A stretch of DNA of 13,425 nucleotides from the NCBI GenBank assembly GCA_900554485.1, contig USHO01000024.1, positions 1 through 13,425 on the forward strand, read 5' to 3'. The notes beneath the pieces were generated by a model. That model was not told the origin of the DNA and did no database searches. It saw only the letters and a list, made by a program, of their open reading frames with translations. This DNA comes from an uncultured Eubacteriales bacterium (lineage in GTDB: Bacteria; Bacillota; Clostridia; Christensenellales; Borkfalkiaceae). Positions within the stretch are counted from its first letter, which is position 1, and each line of letters opens with the position of its first letter. A program made the translations under genes and the position numbers. Positions 6,205 to 13,425 of the stretch are shown piece after piece.

Positions 6205-8106
6205 ATGAAAAATAAATTGAAAAAAGCGGCATGTATAGCAATGGCGTCGGTAATGAGTTTCGCTGTCGGTTGCGGCGGCGCATCGGATAACGACGACAAC
6301 GGAGGCGTAACGGTGAAATACGATAAAAGAAACCTTACCCCGCAGGAATACAGCATAGCAAATCTTACCGCCGTAGACGATTACGGCAGAACGGTCACGG
6401 TAAAAGACCCGTCAAGCGAAAAGAAATACCTCGGTATGTTCTATTTCGCGTGGCTCGGCAATCAGGGGGCGTCGGGAGGAACGTACGACGTTACAAAACT
6501 TCAACGCGAAAACCCCGACGCGCTCTACGATCCGACCAACACGACCGATTCGCCCGCATGGAAGTTCCACTTCAACAGCGAACCGCTTTACGGTTATTAT
6601 TCTATGAACGATCCGTGGGTTATCAACAGACACGTCGAATTGTTCACCATGGCGGGGCTGGATTATATTCTTTTCGATTATACCAACTCCGTAATGTACG
6701 ATTCGGTTGCGGAAACGGTCATAAAGACGCTTTTGAAATATAAAGCGCAGGGCTGGAACGTCCCCAAAGTCGGTTTTTACACCAACACTGGTTCGGCGAC
6801 CGTCGTAAACGCATTGTATAACAGATTTTATTCGAGCGGAACTTACGACGATATATGGTTCAGGTTCGACGGAGACCCGCGCCCCGTAATAGTCGGCGTA
6901 TCTACCGCCAACGGCGGAGCGTCCGATCAGACCGATCCGTCGCAGTTCCTGTCGACCGACAGTCCGCTGTATCAGTATTTCAATTTCTATGAATCTCAGT
7001 GGCCGTCGTCGGCTAACGTAAACGACGAAAAGGGCTTGCCGTGGATTCAGTGGAGCGCACCCGTGCCGAATAAAAACGGAAACATTTCGGTTTCGGTCGC
7101 TCAGCACTCGGCGTCAAGCGTTTTCTTCTCCGATCAGTTGCCTAACTCCTCGAGGGGTTATGATGGCAGCGGCGGTAAAACCGCGGACTGGAAACAGGGT
7201 TCTAACTTCCAGTGGCAATGGGATAACGCTTTCGGTTACGACAGCATCGGCATGGTAAAGAATATTTTCGTTACCGGCTGGAACGAATGGACGGCTATCA
7301 AATATCCGTCGGGCAAATATCATACCGACGCCAATAAATGGGCGGGCATACCTTATGGTCAAAGCGGCTATACGGGTAAAGAAGTATGGTTCGTCGACGA
7401 TTACAATGCCGAATATTCGCGCGAAGTAGAGCCGGGTAAGGAATACGGAGACGGTTTCTATATTCAACTTGTCGCCAACGGCAGAAAGTTCAAGATGAAC
7501 AATGCCGAAAAGTATAAGATGAAGACAAAGACGATCGCCGATATTTCGGATTTTTCCGCGTGGGATAACGTCTTCGTCGAATACGCCGATTTCGCGGGCG
7601 ACGCAATGGCGCGCGACGGCGAAAACGCGGCAAACGTACAGCACGCTTATATAGATAACTCCAACCGTAACGACATAAAGACGATGAAGGTCGTTCACGA
7701 CGATAACTACGCGTATATTTACGTCGAAACGGTAGACGCGATAACCGAGTATAACGGAACGGATAAAAACTGGATGAATATCCTTATATCCGCGGGCGAT
7801 ACGACGAACTCTTTCGCGGGGTTCAATTATATAATCAACCGCAGCGTAAGCGGTAATAAGACAAAGATCGAAAAATGCACGGCGAACGGCTTTAACTGGT
7901 CGGAATGCGGCGAGGGCGACATAGCGGTAAGGGGCAATAAAATGGCAGTCAGAATTCCGCTTTCGGTTCTGGGGCTTAACAAAGACAACGTCGGATTTTC
8001 GTTTAAGGTATGCGACAACGTAACCAGGCAGGACGATATACTCGACTATTACGTCAGCGGAGACTGCGCGCCTATCGGCAGATTCGGTTACGCTTACGGT
8101 AAATAA
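6205..8106 (+). CDS. Lipoprotein with GH71/GH99-like domain and C-terminal DOMON/CBM9-like domain
   Basis: 633 residues. The signal peptide ends at AVGC (Cys23), followed by an Asp/Asn/Gly-rich linker. Residues about 74-400 resemble the (beta/alpha)8 barrel of the GH71/GH99-like group: YLGMFYFAWLG at the start, a YSMNDPWVINRHVELFTMAGLDYILFDYT stretch (about 132-160; the family's 'moves between positions, helix, Asp at strand end' pattern) and VTGWNEWTA (356-364), close to the W-N-E-W motif of these proteins. Residues about 447-628 look like a beta-sandwich related to CBM9/DOMON domains (for example NYAYIYVETVDAI and MAVRIPLSVLGL). It likely binds or cuts a polysaccharide at the cell surface; endo-acting mannan/glucan-type cleavage would be a family guess only. 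The ATG is 8 bases after the permease stop and its Shine-Dalgarno (GAGGG, 6195-6199) overlaps that stop, so it belongs to the transporter operon. A non-catalytic binding role is possible. Confidence 0.72.
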   Translation: MKNKLKKAACIAMASVMSFAVGCGGASDNDDNGGVTVKYDKRNLTPQEYSIANLTAVDDYGRTVTVKDPSSEKKYLGMFYFAWLGNQGASGGTYDVTKLQRENPDALYDPTNTTDSPAWKFHFNSEPLYGYYSMNDPWVINRHVELFTMAGLDYILFDYTNSVMYDSVAETVIKTLLKYKAQGWNVPKVGFYTNTGSATVVNALYNRFYSSGTYDDIWFRFDGDPRPVIVGVSTANGGASDQTDPSQFLSTDSPLYQYFNFYESQWPSSANVNDEKGLPWIQWSAPVPNKNGNISVSVAQHSASSVFFSDQLPNSSRGYDGSGGKTADWKQGSNFQWQWDNAFGYDSIGMVKNIFVTGWNEWTAIKYPSGKYHTDANKWAGIPYGQSGYTGKEVWFVDDYNAEYSREVEPGKEYGDGFYIQLVANGRKFKMNNAEKYKMKTKTIADISDFSAWDNVFVEYADFAGDAMARDGENAANVQHAYIDNSNRNDIKTMKVVHDDNYAYIYVETVDAITEYNGTDKNWMNILISAGDTTNSFAGFNYIINRSVSGNKTKIEKCTANGFNWSECGEGDIAVRGNKMAVRIPLSVLGLNKDNVGFSFKVCDNVTRQDDILDYYVSGDCAPIGRFGYAYGK

Positions 8107-8140
8107 GAAATCACGCGTAAATCGCGATTGAAAAATTATC

Positions 8141-8146
8141 AGGAGG
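8141..8146 (+). promoter_or_regulatory. Perfect AGGAGG ribosome binding site
   Basis: AGGAGG is the full consensus and lies 7 bases before the ATG at 8154. It is the strongest site in the window, which fits high output of the large surface protein. Confidence 0.85.
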
Positions 8147-8153
8147 AAAGATA

Positions 8154-11100
8154 ATGAAAAGGAAACTGATTGTAGTCTTTATGACTATAGTTATGGCTGT
8201 TTCGTTGGCGTTCGGTATGTCGATCATGACCGTCGGCGCCGCGGACGAACTTACCCTCGGCGACGTCAGTACGACGTACACGTCGGGTACTGCGATCGAA
8301 ATTTCGTGCTCACAGTTTACCACCGGCGGCGACGAACAAGAACTTGGGGGAAATTCGCTTACTTACGTTACTGTAACCAGCGGAGGATCGACTTATAATG
8401 CCAGTAACGTAAGACAAATCGTCTCAAGAAAGTCGTTGAGAGTTTATTTCAACGGCACGGGGTATAGTTTTTCTAATGCCAAAAAGGGCGACCTTTTTAC
8501 GGTTAAACAAGGAATGACTTCAACAAAGTATCCCGATCTGACCGTCAGCGAAGATATAAACTATATCTTTACGGGCAGTTCATGGATTAAGGGTAAAGAA
8601 CTTCCGACCGAGGCTGAGGCTCTCGTGCTTGGCGACGTGTCCCTTACTAACGGAAGTCAGATAGAAATCGCAAATACGCAATTTACTGCCGCCGATGAAA
8701 AAGAATTAGCCATTAACGGTAAAGAGTATATCGTTCTTACAGGTGCAGACGGGGAAACTTATACCCCCAGCCATGTAAGACAAATGGGTAAAGTAAGAAA
8801 GGCTTTCAAATTATATTTTAATAACGCGAACGCCAACGGAAAGAAATATTCGTTTGCAAGTTCGGCAAAGGGCGATTTACTCACCGTAAAGAAGGGACTT
8901 ACAATAACCGGTAACAAAAACGGCGCCGAATATAATATCGAAGTAAAAGCAGATATAAATTATATTTACACCGGTTCTGCATGGATAAGCGGCACGGAAC
9001 TCCCGGCGGAGAAAACCGAACTTACCGTCAGCACGTTAAGTCTCAGCAGTGCGCAGGGTAAAAAAGATGCGTTGTTGTATCTTACTACCGGTTCCGACAA
9101 CACAGCCGATTTAGGCGACGCGAATCAGTCTTTCTGCCTTAATTTTGTCGAATTGAATTTTGCCGACGGAACGAAAGGCGACGTATGGTATGCCCGTATC
9201 TGCAAAAACGAAGTAAGATTTTTCGTCCACAATAAGAACGGTTCGGGTAACATGAATACGAGCGGACTGACGAGAGGCGATAAGTTTGTCGTTAAAACAG
9301 GTTTTGCGTATTCCGCTACGGCAACATCCGAAGTTAAAGCGGATAAAAACTATATTTATGACGGCAGTGCATGGATAGAAGGCACCGAACTTCCTGCAGA
9401 TCAGGAATTGACAATCGGCGACATCGACCCGTTCTATGTATCGGGTACGCAGGTCGAAATGGGTTGCGAAATGTTCACCGGCGCTGACGAGGCTGCCGAC
9501 CTTACCGTCGAAAACGGTACTAATATCGTTATAACCGACGTTGACGGAAACACTTATACACCCAGCAATATCAGACAGGTTCCGTCCAGAAAACATTTCA
9601 AACTTTACTTCAACGGTAAGGGTTATTCGTTTGACAGCGCAAAGCGCGGCGATAAACTCGTTATCGGCGAAGGTTTCGCGATAAGAGGCAATTACAGTTA
9701 TGTTGTAAGCAGCGATATAACTTTCATTTACACCGGTACTACATGGATTAAGGCGGAAACTCTTCCTGCCGAAAAGTCCGAACTTAAAGTCGGCAGCATA
9801 ACTGCCGGCGTAGGCGTATCGGGTGCTTATCCGAAAGATGCGCTTATTTATGTCAATACCGATTCGACCAATGCCGCCGACAACGGTATGAATGACGTTG
9901 CGGAACTTCGCAGATTCGTAAGATATACTTTCAACGGAACTCCTGCGGTCATCGGCAACGTATGGTTTGCGAGACTTTATAAAGGCGAGGCAAGATTCTT
10001 CGTTCGTCAGAAGACCAACGGCGCGGCTAACATGGCTGTAAGCGATATTGCGAAAGGCGATAAGTTTACGGTTAAAAAAGGTTTCTCTATCGGTAACGCC
10101 GAAGTTAAAGCCGACGTTTCTTATATCTTCAACGGCAATGTATGGGTAAACGCCGAAGATTATATCGATTACGATAAACTCACTAAAAACGGCATAGACA
10201 CCAAAGAGAAAGAACTTACGCTTTATAAGGGTGACGAATTCGTTCTGCCCGAACTGTTCTATACCTATACAACCGAAGTAAAAGTGCCCGAAACGGTTGA
10301 TGCGGACGACGTAACCATAGAAAACGCGCCCGATATGAACACCGTCAACGAAAACGGCTATCGGGTAACGCTTAAAGTCGGCGACTTCTCGGTAAATATT
10401 ACGGTTAAAGTTCTCGACACGACCGAACTTAATGTAACTAACGTCCGCGTAGACCTTGACTGGAATAAGATTGCGGTCGAAACCGATACTGCAAATCAGA
10501 AATCCGATACAAACGCGCACACCGAATATTTAAGATATTTTGAATACGACAGAGACGGCGTTAAACTTACTGTTTCCGGATATATTATTTACGGTAACAA
10601 GTACGAAATCGACGTAAAAGATACCGACGGTAACTGGATGGTAAGGGATAAAGTCGCATATTGCAAAGTCGGCGATAAATTCACCGTCAAAAAAGGTTTA
10701 CCGTTCATCAACGGTGAAAGACTTACCGAAACCGTAACTTACGTTTATAACGGTACGAAGTTCGTAAAACTCGTCGAACCCGAAACGTTCGACGTAGACG
10801 CTACGATGAGCGTGTTCGTAAACGGCGTAAAACAGATCAACGTTAAAGACGACGCAGCCGTTACCGCGGTGTATAAATACGCGTCGAGCGACGATACGGT
10901 TGCAACCGTAAGCGAAACGGGCGTTGTAAAGGGTATTAAAGTAGGTACCGCAAAGATAACCGTTTCGTATAAAGACGTAAGCAAAGAAATCACGGTTACC
11001 GTAAGTGAAGAACCCGCGAAGAAAGGCATCGAGATCGTAAGCGACATCGAAATCTTCTACGTTCCCGTAGCGACCGCTACCGCAGACAATAACTTCACCT

Positions 11101-12449
11101 CTATGGGTTATACGCTTTTGGCACGTTATTTGTACGTTGACGGCAGCGTCGGCGACGTATTCGACGTCGAGGCAAGTCAGATCGGCGACATCAATTACAC
11201 CGTTGCGGGTCTTAAAGATCTCACGATAACCATAGGTGAATTTACCGCTACCGTAAAGGTAAACGTTTACGAATATAAGAACGTTACTTCGTTTACTTCT
11301 CTCGGCGTAAGCGGCTACGACGTAAACGACGACAGAAATCAGCCCGGTACCTGGAACGGTCACATGATAATCGGTATGAACTCGATTTCGACCAGCAAGG
11401 GTAATATGCTTTCTACCGAGTCGAGCGAGAAGATGTCCGAATATATCGTATACGAGACCGCCGAAGGCAATAAGTATTACGGCAAAGCCGACAAGGACAA
11501 CGATATAATCGACCGTATCGGCGTATGGCAACTCGGAACCAACCTTCTTATAATGATTAAACCCGAAGGCTCCAACGCCAACGTGGGTTACGGCAGCGAA
11601 GATCACTGGAAGAGCGACGCATCGTACGGTTACGTTCCCGTATATAAAGCGGGCGACAAGATAACCTTCCTTGCGGGCATGCCGATATATGCGTGGAAAG
11701 GCTCGCTCGGCGAAAATAACTATCCCGCCGAAGGCAAGGGTTGCCTTATCGTCGAAGGTTACGTTACCGAAGATATAGTTTACTACTGCTACGAAGAAGA
11801 CGGCGTCAAGAGTCTCTGGCAGATTTATAAAGAATATACCGACTTCACCGTCAATCCCTCTGTCACTCTCACGGTAGGCGGAACGGGCAGTATCGGCGCG
11901 GTAAAGACACCTATCGACGCTACGACCGGTAAATTCACTTACGAATCTTCCGACCCCGCAGTCGTAACCGTTACCAAAGACGGCAACCTTGCGGGTCTCG
12001 GAATAGGTACGGCAACCGTAACCGTTACGCTTACCGGCGGTAAGGATGCGGACGGCAACGCGCTTGATCCTATCGTTAAAACCGTAACCGTTACCGTAAA
12101 GAAAGGTATCAAGAGCGTTTCGGGCGAAATAACCGTTACGAAAGGCGCGACGATCGACCTTGCCGACTATGAAATCACCGTCAGATACACTGACGGAACC
12201 GAAGAGAATATCAGCCTCGGCGCAAACAACGTCATCGTCGAAGACATCGATACGTCGGTCACCGGTACGACCGAATACGGCGTACGCGTAACCATTGACG
12301 GCGAAACCAAGCGCGGAACTCTTACCGTTACCGTAAAAGACGCAAAGAAAGGTTGTAAGGGCGACGTCGTAAGCGTTTCTTCGATACTCGGACTGGCGTT
12401 TATAACCGCGGGCGTAATAATAGTACGCAAAAAAGGCAAAAAGGCATAA
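8154..12449 (+). CDS. Large modular surface protein with repeated ~125-residue modules, bacterial Ig-like domains and GC-type C-terminal membrane tail
   Basis: 1431 residues. A signal peptide (1-30, cut near VGAA) is followed by five tandem modules at about 32-154, 156-288, 289-417, 418-542 and 543-670, an Ig-like stretch (676-755), a sixth related module (756-874), a BIG2-type Ig-like domain (875-953; SSDDTVATVS-ETGVVKGIKVGTAKITV), another Ig-like stretch (954-1040), a longer seventh module (1041-1229), a second BIG2-type domain (1230-1317; SSDPAVVTVTKDGNLAGLGIGTATVTV) and a last Ig-like domain (1318-1396). The end is KKGCKGD (Cys1401), a hydrophobic helix and RKKGKKA, consistent with membrane or sortase-like anchoring. 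No catalytic motif was recognised. BIG2-type domains are common in bacterial adhesins and glycan-binding proteins, so a surface scaffold, adhesin or substrate-binding role is inferred. The module family itself is not one I can name. Codon use matches the neighbours, giving no sign of recent transfer. Confidence 0.88.
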   Translation: MKRKLIVVFMTIVMAVSLAFGMSIMTVGAADELTLGDVSTTYTSGTAIEISCSQFTTGGDEQELGGNSLTYVTVTSGGSTYNASNVRQIVSRKSLRVYFNGTGYSFSNAKKGDLFTVKQGMTSTKYPDLTVSEDINYIFTGSSWIKGKELPTEAEALVLGDVSLTNGSQIEIANTQFTAADEKELAINGKEYIVLTGADGETYTPSHVRQMGKVRKAFKLYFNNANANGKKYSFASSAKGDLLTVKKGLTITGNKNGAEYNIEVKADINYIYTGSAWISGTELPAEKTELTVSTLSLSSAQGKKDALLYLTTGSDNTADLGDANQSFCLNFVELNFADGTKGDVWYARICKNEVRFFVHNKNGSGNMNTSGLTRGDKFVVKTGFAYSATATSEVKADKNYIYDGSAWIEGTELPADQELTIGDIDPFYVSGTQVEMGCEMFTGADEAADLTVENGTNIVITDVDGNTYTPSNIRQVPSRKHFKLYFNGKGYSFDSAKRGDKLVIGEGFAIRGNYSYVVSSDITFIYTGTTWIKAETLPAEKSELKVGSITAGVGVSGAYPKDALIYVNTDSTNAADNGMNDVAELRRFVRYTFNGTPAVIGNVWFARLYKGEARFFVRQKTNGAANMAVSDIAKGDKFTVKKGFSIGNAEVKADVSYIFNGNVWVNAEDYIDYDKLTKNGIDTKEKELTLYKGDEFVLPELFYTYTTEVKVPETVDADDVTIENAPDMNTVNENGYRVTLKVGDFSVNITVKVLDTTELNVTNVRVDLDWNKIAVETDTANQKSDTNAHTEYLRYFEYDRDGVKLTVSGYIIYGNKYEIDVKDTDGNWMVRDKVAYCKVGDKFTVKKGLPFINGERLTETVTYVYNGTKFVKLVEPETFDVDATMSVFVNGVKQINVKDDAAVTAVYKYASSDDTVATVSETGVVKGIKVGTAKITVSYKDVSKEITVTVSEEPAKKGIEIVSDIEIFYVPVATATADNNFTSMGYTLLARYLYVDGSVGDVFDVEASQIGDINYTVAGLKDLTITIGEFTATVKVNVYEYKNVTSFTSLGVSGYDVNDDRNQPGTWNGHMIIGMNSISTSKGNMLSTESSEKMSEYIVYETAEGNKYYGKADKDNDIIDRIGVWQLGTNLLIMIKPEGSNANVGYGSEDHWKSDASYGYVPVYKAGDKITFLAGMPIYAWKGSLGENNYPAEGKGCLIVEGYVTEDIVYYCYEEDGVKSLWQIYKEYTDFTVNPSVTLTVGGTGSIGAVKTPIDATTGKFTYESSDPAVVTVTKDGNLAGLGIGTATVTVTLTGGKDADGNALDPIVKTVTVTVKKGIKSVSGEITVTKGATIDLADYEITVRYTDGTEENISLGANNVIVEDIDTSVTGTTEYGVRVTIDGETKRGTLTVTVKDAKKGCKGDVVSVSSILGLAFITAGVIIVRKKGKKA
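8247..10163 (+). repeat. Five tandem protein modules (types A, A, B, A, B) in the large surface protein
   Basis: Module boundaries in DNA: 8247-8615 (A), 8619-9017 (A), 9018-9404 (B), 9405-9779 (A), 9780-10163 (B). All start with a strand like ELT(I/L)GD and finish with KGDxxxVKxG, a short insert, then a VKADINYIYTGSAWI-like strand and, in the first four, ELPAE. Type A carries YTPSNIRQxxxRKxFKLYFNGKGYSF; type B carries KDALxYxxT, GDVWYARxxKxExRFFV and GxxNM instead. The DNA copies have diverged, so this is an old expansion, not recent slippage. Related but divergent modules occur at 10419-10775 and 11274-11840. Confidence 0.85.
12342..12446 (+). other. GC-type C-terminal anchoring tail of the large surface protein
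   Basis: The last 35 residues are KKGCKGD, a hydrophobic helix of about 20 residues and a basic end RKKGKKA. There is no LPXTG. The GDPD protein has the same layout at 1415-1507 (RKGCGG, hydrophobic stretch, CKRKKK). The arrangement of Gly-Cys, membrane helix and basic end resembles the MYXO-CTERM and Synerg-CTERM sorting tails described in other phyla. Confidence 0.65.
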
Positions 12450-12497
12450 GGACAAATAAATTCAATCTCCGCTCGCGCCGTTGCGGGAAAACCCGTC

Positions 12498-12528
12498 ATT
12501 GCAAGACCCGCTTGCGGGTCGTGGCAAT
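12498..12528. repeat. Hairpin unit ATTGC...GCAAT inside the intergenic element
   Basis: ATTGC (12498-12502) pairs with GCAAT (12524-12528), and between them GACCCG (12505-12510) pairs with CGGGTC (12515-12520) around a CTTG loop. The wording GTCATTGC...GGCAATCTC is like an interspersed repeat I recall from many unrelated bacterial genomes. A smaller hairpin, CGGG-AAAA-CCCG, lies just before it at 12484-12495. Confidence 0.6.
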
Positions 12529-12582
12529 CTCCCGGCAGGGTGAATTACCGCGTAGCAGTTACTTTTCTTCCCGTTTAAGTCG

Positions 12583-12605
12583 GGTGCGACCGATAAGGTT
12601 GCGCC
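12583..12605 (+). repeat. 9-bp stem with two G-U pairs inside the intergenic element
   Basis: GGTGCGACC (12583-12591) can pair with GGTTGCGCC (12597-12605) around the loop GATAA; two of the nine pairs are G-U as + strand RNA. A CGCG-AAA-CGCG hairpin follows at 12605-12615. The G-U pairs are compatible with an RNA role on this strand but do not prove one. Confidence 0.45.
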
Positions 12606-12655
12606 GCGAAACGCGACGGGCGGAGATTGAAAAAACAATAAAGTTGTGGCATACA

Positions 12656-13425
12656 ATGATTAAAATTACCGAAATCAAAACCGACGGCGAACAGTTCGCC
12701 CTCGGGGTCATATCCGCGCCGCTGTTTCAATGGAAATTCAACGGCAACAATCAGACGGCTTTCGCGCTCGGCGTGGCGTCTTCCGAAGAAAAATCGCTTA
12801 AAGGCGAATACGATATGCTTGACGCAAAAGGCGGAAACGATACGTTCTTCCGCTATAACGGCAAGCCGTTCGCAAGCGGAAAAAGATATTACGCAACGCT
12901 TAAAGTCTCCGACGGCGAAACTTCGGACGAGCGTAAGTTCTGTTTTCAGACCGCTCTCGCCCCCGAAGACTGGAAAGGCGACTGGGTAAATCTGCCCGTA
13001 AACAGTCAGGGCGGATCATCGCTGTACAGATTGCGCGTTTCCGTCGATAAACCCGTTAAAATCGCAACCGCGTATATAGCGGGTATAGGGTATAACGAAT
13101 TTTTCGTCAACGGCAAAAAGGTCGGCGACGAAGTTCTTTCCCCCGCGACAAGCGATTTCACCAAACGCATTTACTATAACATCTACGACGTTTCGTCGAT
13201 TTTACAGCCCGGCGATAACGTGTTCGGCATAGAGGTCGCGCACGGCTGGCTCGGCGCGAAACGTATGCTTATGCAGGTAAACGTCACCTATACCGACGGC
13301 AGCGAAACCGAATTTCATTCGGCGGTCGGTTGCGGATGGTGGGTGCGCGGCGGAGCGGTCAGAGAAAACAGTATTTACGACGGCGAAGTCTACGACGCGC
13401 GCGTCGAGGACGAATTTGCGCCGCA
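12656..13425 (+). CDS. Alpha-L-rhamnosidase, GH78 family (3' partial, no signal peptide)
   Basis: The frame is open from the ATG at 12656 to the window end, 256 residues visible, so the catalytic (alpha/alpha)6 domain is outside. Residues 20-100 match the N-terminal Ig-like domain of GH78 enzymes (APLFQWKFNGNNQTAFALGV, then GKRYYATLKVSDG and RKFCFQTAL). Residues about 123-250 match the alpha-L-rhamnosidase N-terminal domain: AYIAGIGYNEFFVNGKKVGD, LSPATSDFTKRIYYNIYDVS, GDNVFGIEVAHGWLG and, near the end, ENSIYDGEVYDAR. GH78 enzymes remove terminal alpha-L-rhamnose from glycans and glycosides. The missing signal peptide points to the cytoplasm, where it would act on imported oligosaccharides. 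No good Shine-Dalgarno precedes the ATG. The 206-base gap suggests its own expression control or an inserted element within the operon. Confidence 0.88.
   Translation, partial: MIKITEIKTDGEQFALGVISAPLFQWKFNGNNQTAFALGVASSEEKSLKGEYDMLDAKGGNDTFFRYNGKPFASGKRYYATLKVSDGETSDERKFCFQTALAPEDWKGDWVNLPVNSQGGSSLYRLRVSVDKPVKIATAYIAGIGYNEFFVNGKKVGDEVLSPATSDFTKRIYYNIYDVSSILQPGDNVFGIEVAHGWLGAKRMLMQVNVTYTDGSETEFHSAVGCGWWVRGGAVRENSIYDGEVYDARVEDEFAP

Larger units (their letters stand above)
12461..12631. repeat. 171-bp intergenic element bounded by 12-bp perfect inverted repeats (MITE- or REP-like)
   Basis: TTCAATCTCCGC (12461-12472) is the exact reverse complement of GCGGAGATTGAA (12620-12631). A third copy of the core, CAATCTCCC, sits inside at 12525-12533. 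Four or more short hairpins lie between the ends. No open frame of note is present. It fills almost the whole gap between the surface protein and the rhamnosidase gene. Possible readings are a non-autonomous mobile or interspersed repeat, or a structured leader RNA. An imperfect direct repeat flanks it (ACAAATAAA at 12452-12460, ACAATAAA at 12635-12642), too uneven to call a target duplication. Confidence 0.6.

Noticed and set aside
5279..6283. 334-codon open frame on the - strand opposite the second permease
   Set aside because: It is low-complexity Arg/Tyr/Asp-rich sequence produced by reading a membrane-protein gene backwards, and it covers a well-recognised permease.
8107..8153. Possible small hairpin (CGCG-TAAAT-CGCG, 8114-8126) between the GH99-like gene and the surface-protein gene
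   Set aside because: A four-base stem without a T tract is too weak to call a terminator; the gap otherwise holds only the strong ribosome site.
11980..12104. Repeated ACCGTAACCGTTAC-like DNA near the 3' end of the large gene
   Set aside because: It encodes the Val-Thr-rich strands of Ig-like domains with biased codons and is not a separate DNA repeat or array.
10698..12455. Very long open frame on the - strand opposite the large surface protein (also 9111-10520)
   Set aside because: The + strand protein has a signal peptide, repeats, recognised domains and a strong ribosome site. The opposite frame stays open because the + gene rarely uses codons whose complement is a stop (TTA, CTA, TCA); its translation shows no domain or start signal.
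12627..12657. TTGAAA ... TACAAT as a promoter for the rhamnosidase gene
   Set aside because: The spacing is 19 bases and the -10-like box overlaps the start codon, so transcription would begin inside the gene.
1..13425. CRISPR array, tRNA, rRNA, transposase or phage genes
   Set aside because: No regularly spaced repeats, cloverleaf, rRNA-like stretch or mobile-element or phage protein was seen on either strand.

Overview
The window looks like a carbohydrate-foraging locus of a Gram-positive anaerobe, most likely an uncultured gut-type member of the Clostridia (Bacillota). Evidence: three lipoprotein signal peptides with Gram-positive lipoboxes, an ABC sugar importer in the binding protein-permease-permease order, clear Shine-Dalgarno sites, surface proteins with a hydrophobic and basic C-terminal tail, and mixed AGA/CGC arginine codons in a mid-GC genome. 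Every recognised gene lies on the + strand. The species cannot be named from sequence reading alone.

Layout. (1) 2-1510: the 3' part of a secreted glycerophosphodiester phosphodiesterase (GDPD)-type protein, with the end of one GDPD-like domain, one complete GDPD domain, a beta-rich stalk and a Cys-containing membrane tail. (2) 1511-1628: a gap with two overlapping inverted repeats. (3) 1629-2933: a lipoprotein SGNH/GDSL hydrolase, probably a carbohydrate esterase. (4) 2981-4390, 4383-5300 and 5300-6196: a sugar-binding lipoprotein and two permeases, tightly packed and partly overlapping; no ATPase is encoded here. (5) 6205-8106: a lipoprotein with a GH71/GH99-like region and a C-terminal DOMON/CBM9-like beta-sandwich. 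(6) 8154-12449: a 1431-residue secreted surface protein of repeated ~125-residue modules and bacterial Ig-like domains, with the same kind of Cys-containing tail as the GDPD protein. (7) 12450-12655: an intergenic element of about 170 bp bounded by 12-bp inverted repeats and rich in hairpins. (8) 12656-13425: the start of a GH78 alpha-L-rhamnosidase without a signal peptide, running off the window end.

How the genes may work together (inference). The repeat protein and the GDPD protein sit on the cell surface. The lipoprotein esterase and the GH99-like protein deacylate or cut a glycan outside the membrane. The importer brings in the fragments, using an ATPase encoded elsewhere (MsmX-type sharing is known in Bacillota). 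The cytoplasmic GH78 enzyme then removes rhamnose. A rhamnose-containing, possibly acylated plant or bacterial glycan is the simplest substrate guess. No CRISPR array, tRNA, rRNA, transposase, phage gene or defence system was found.

The least explained parts are the modular repeats of the large surface protein, the GC-type C-terminal tail shared by two unrelated proteins, the inverted-repeat-bounded element before the rhamnosidase gene, and the overlapping hairpins after the GDPD gene.
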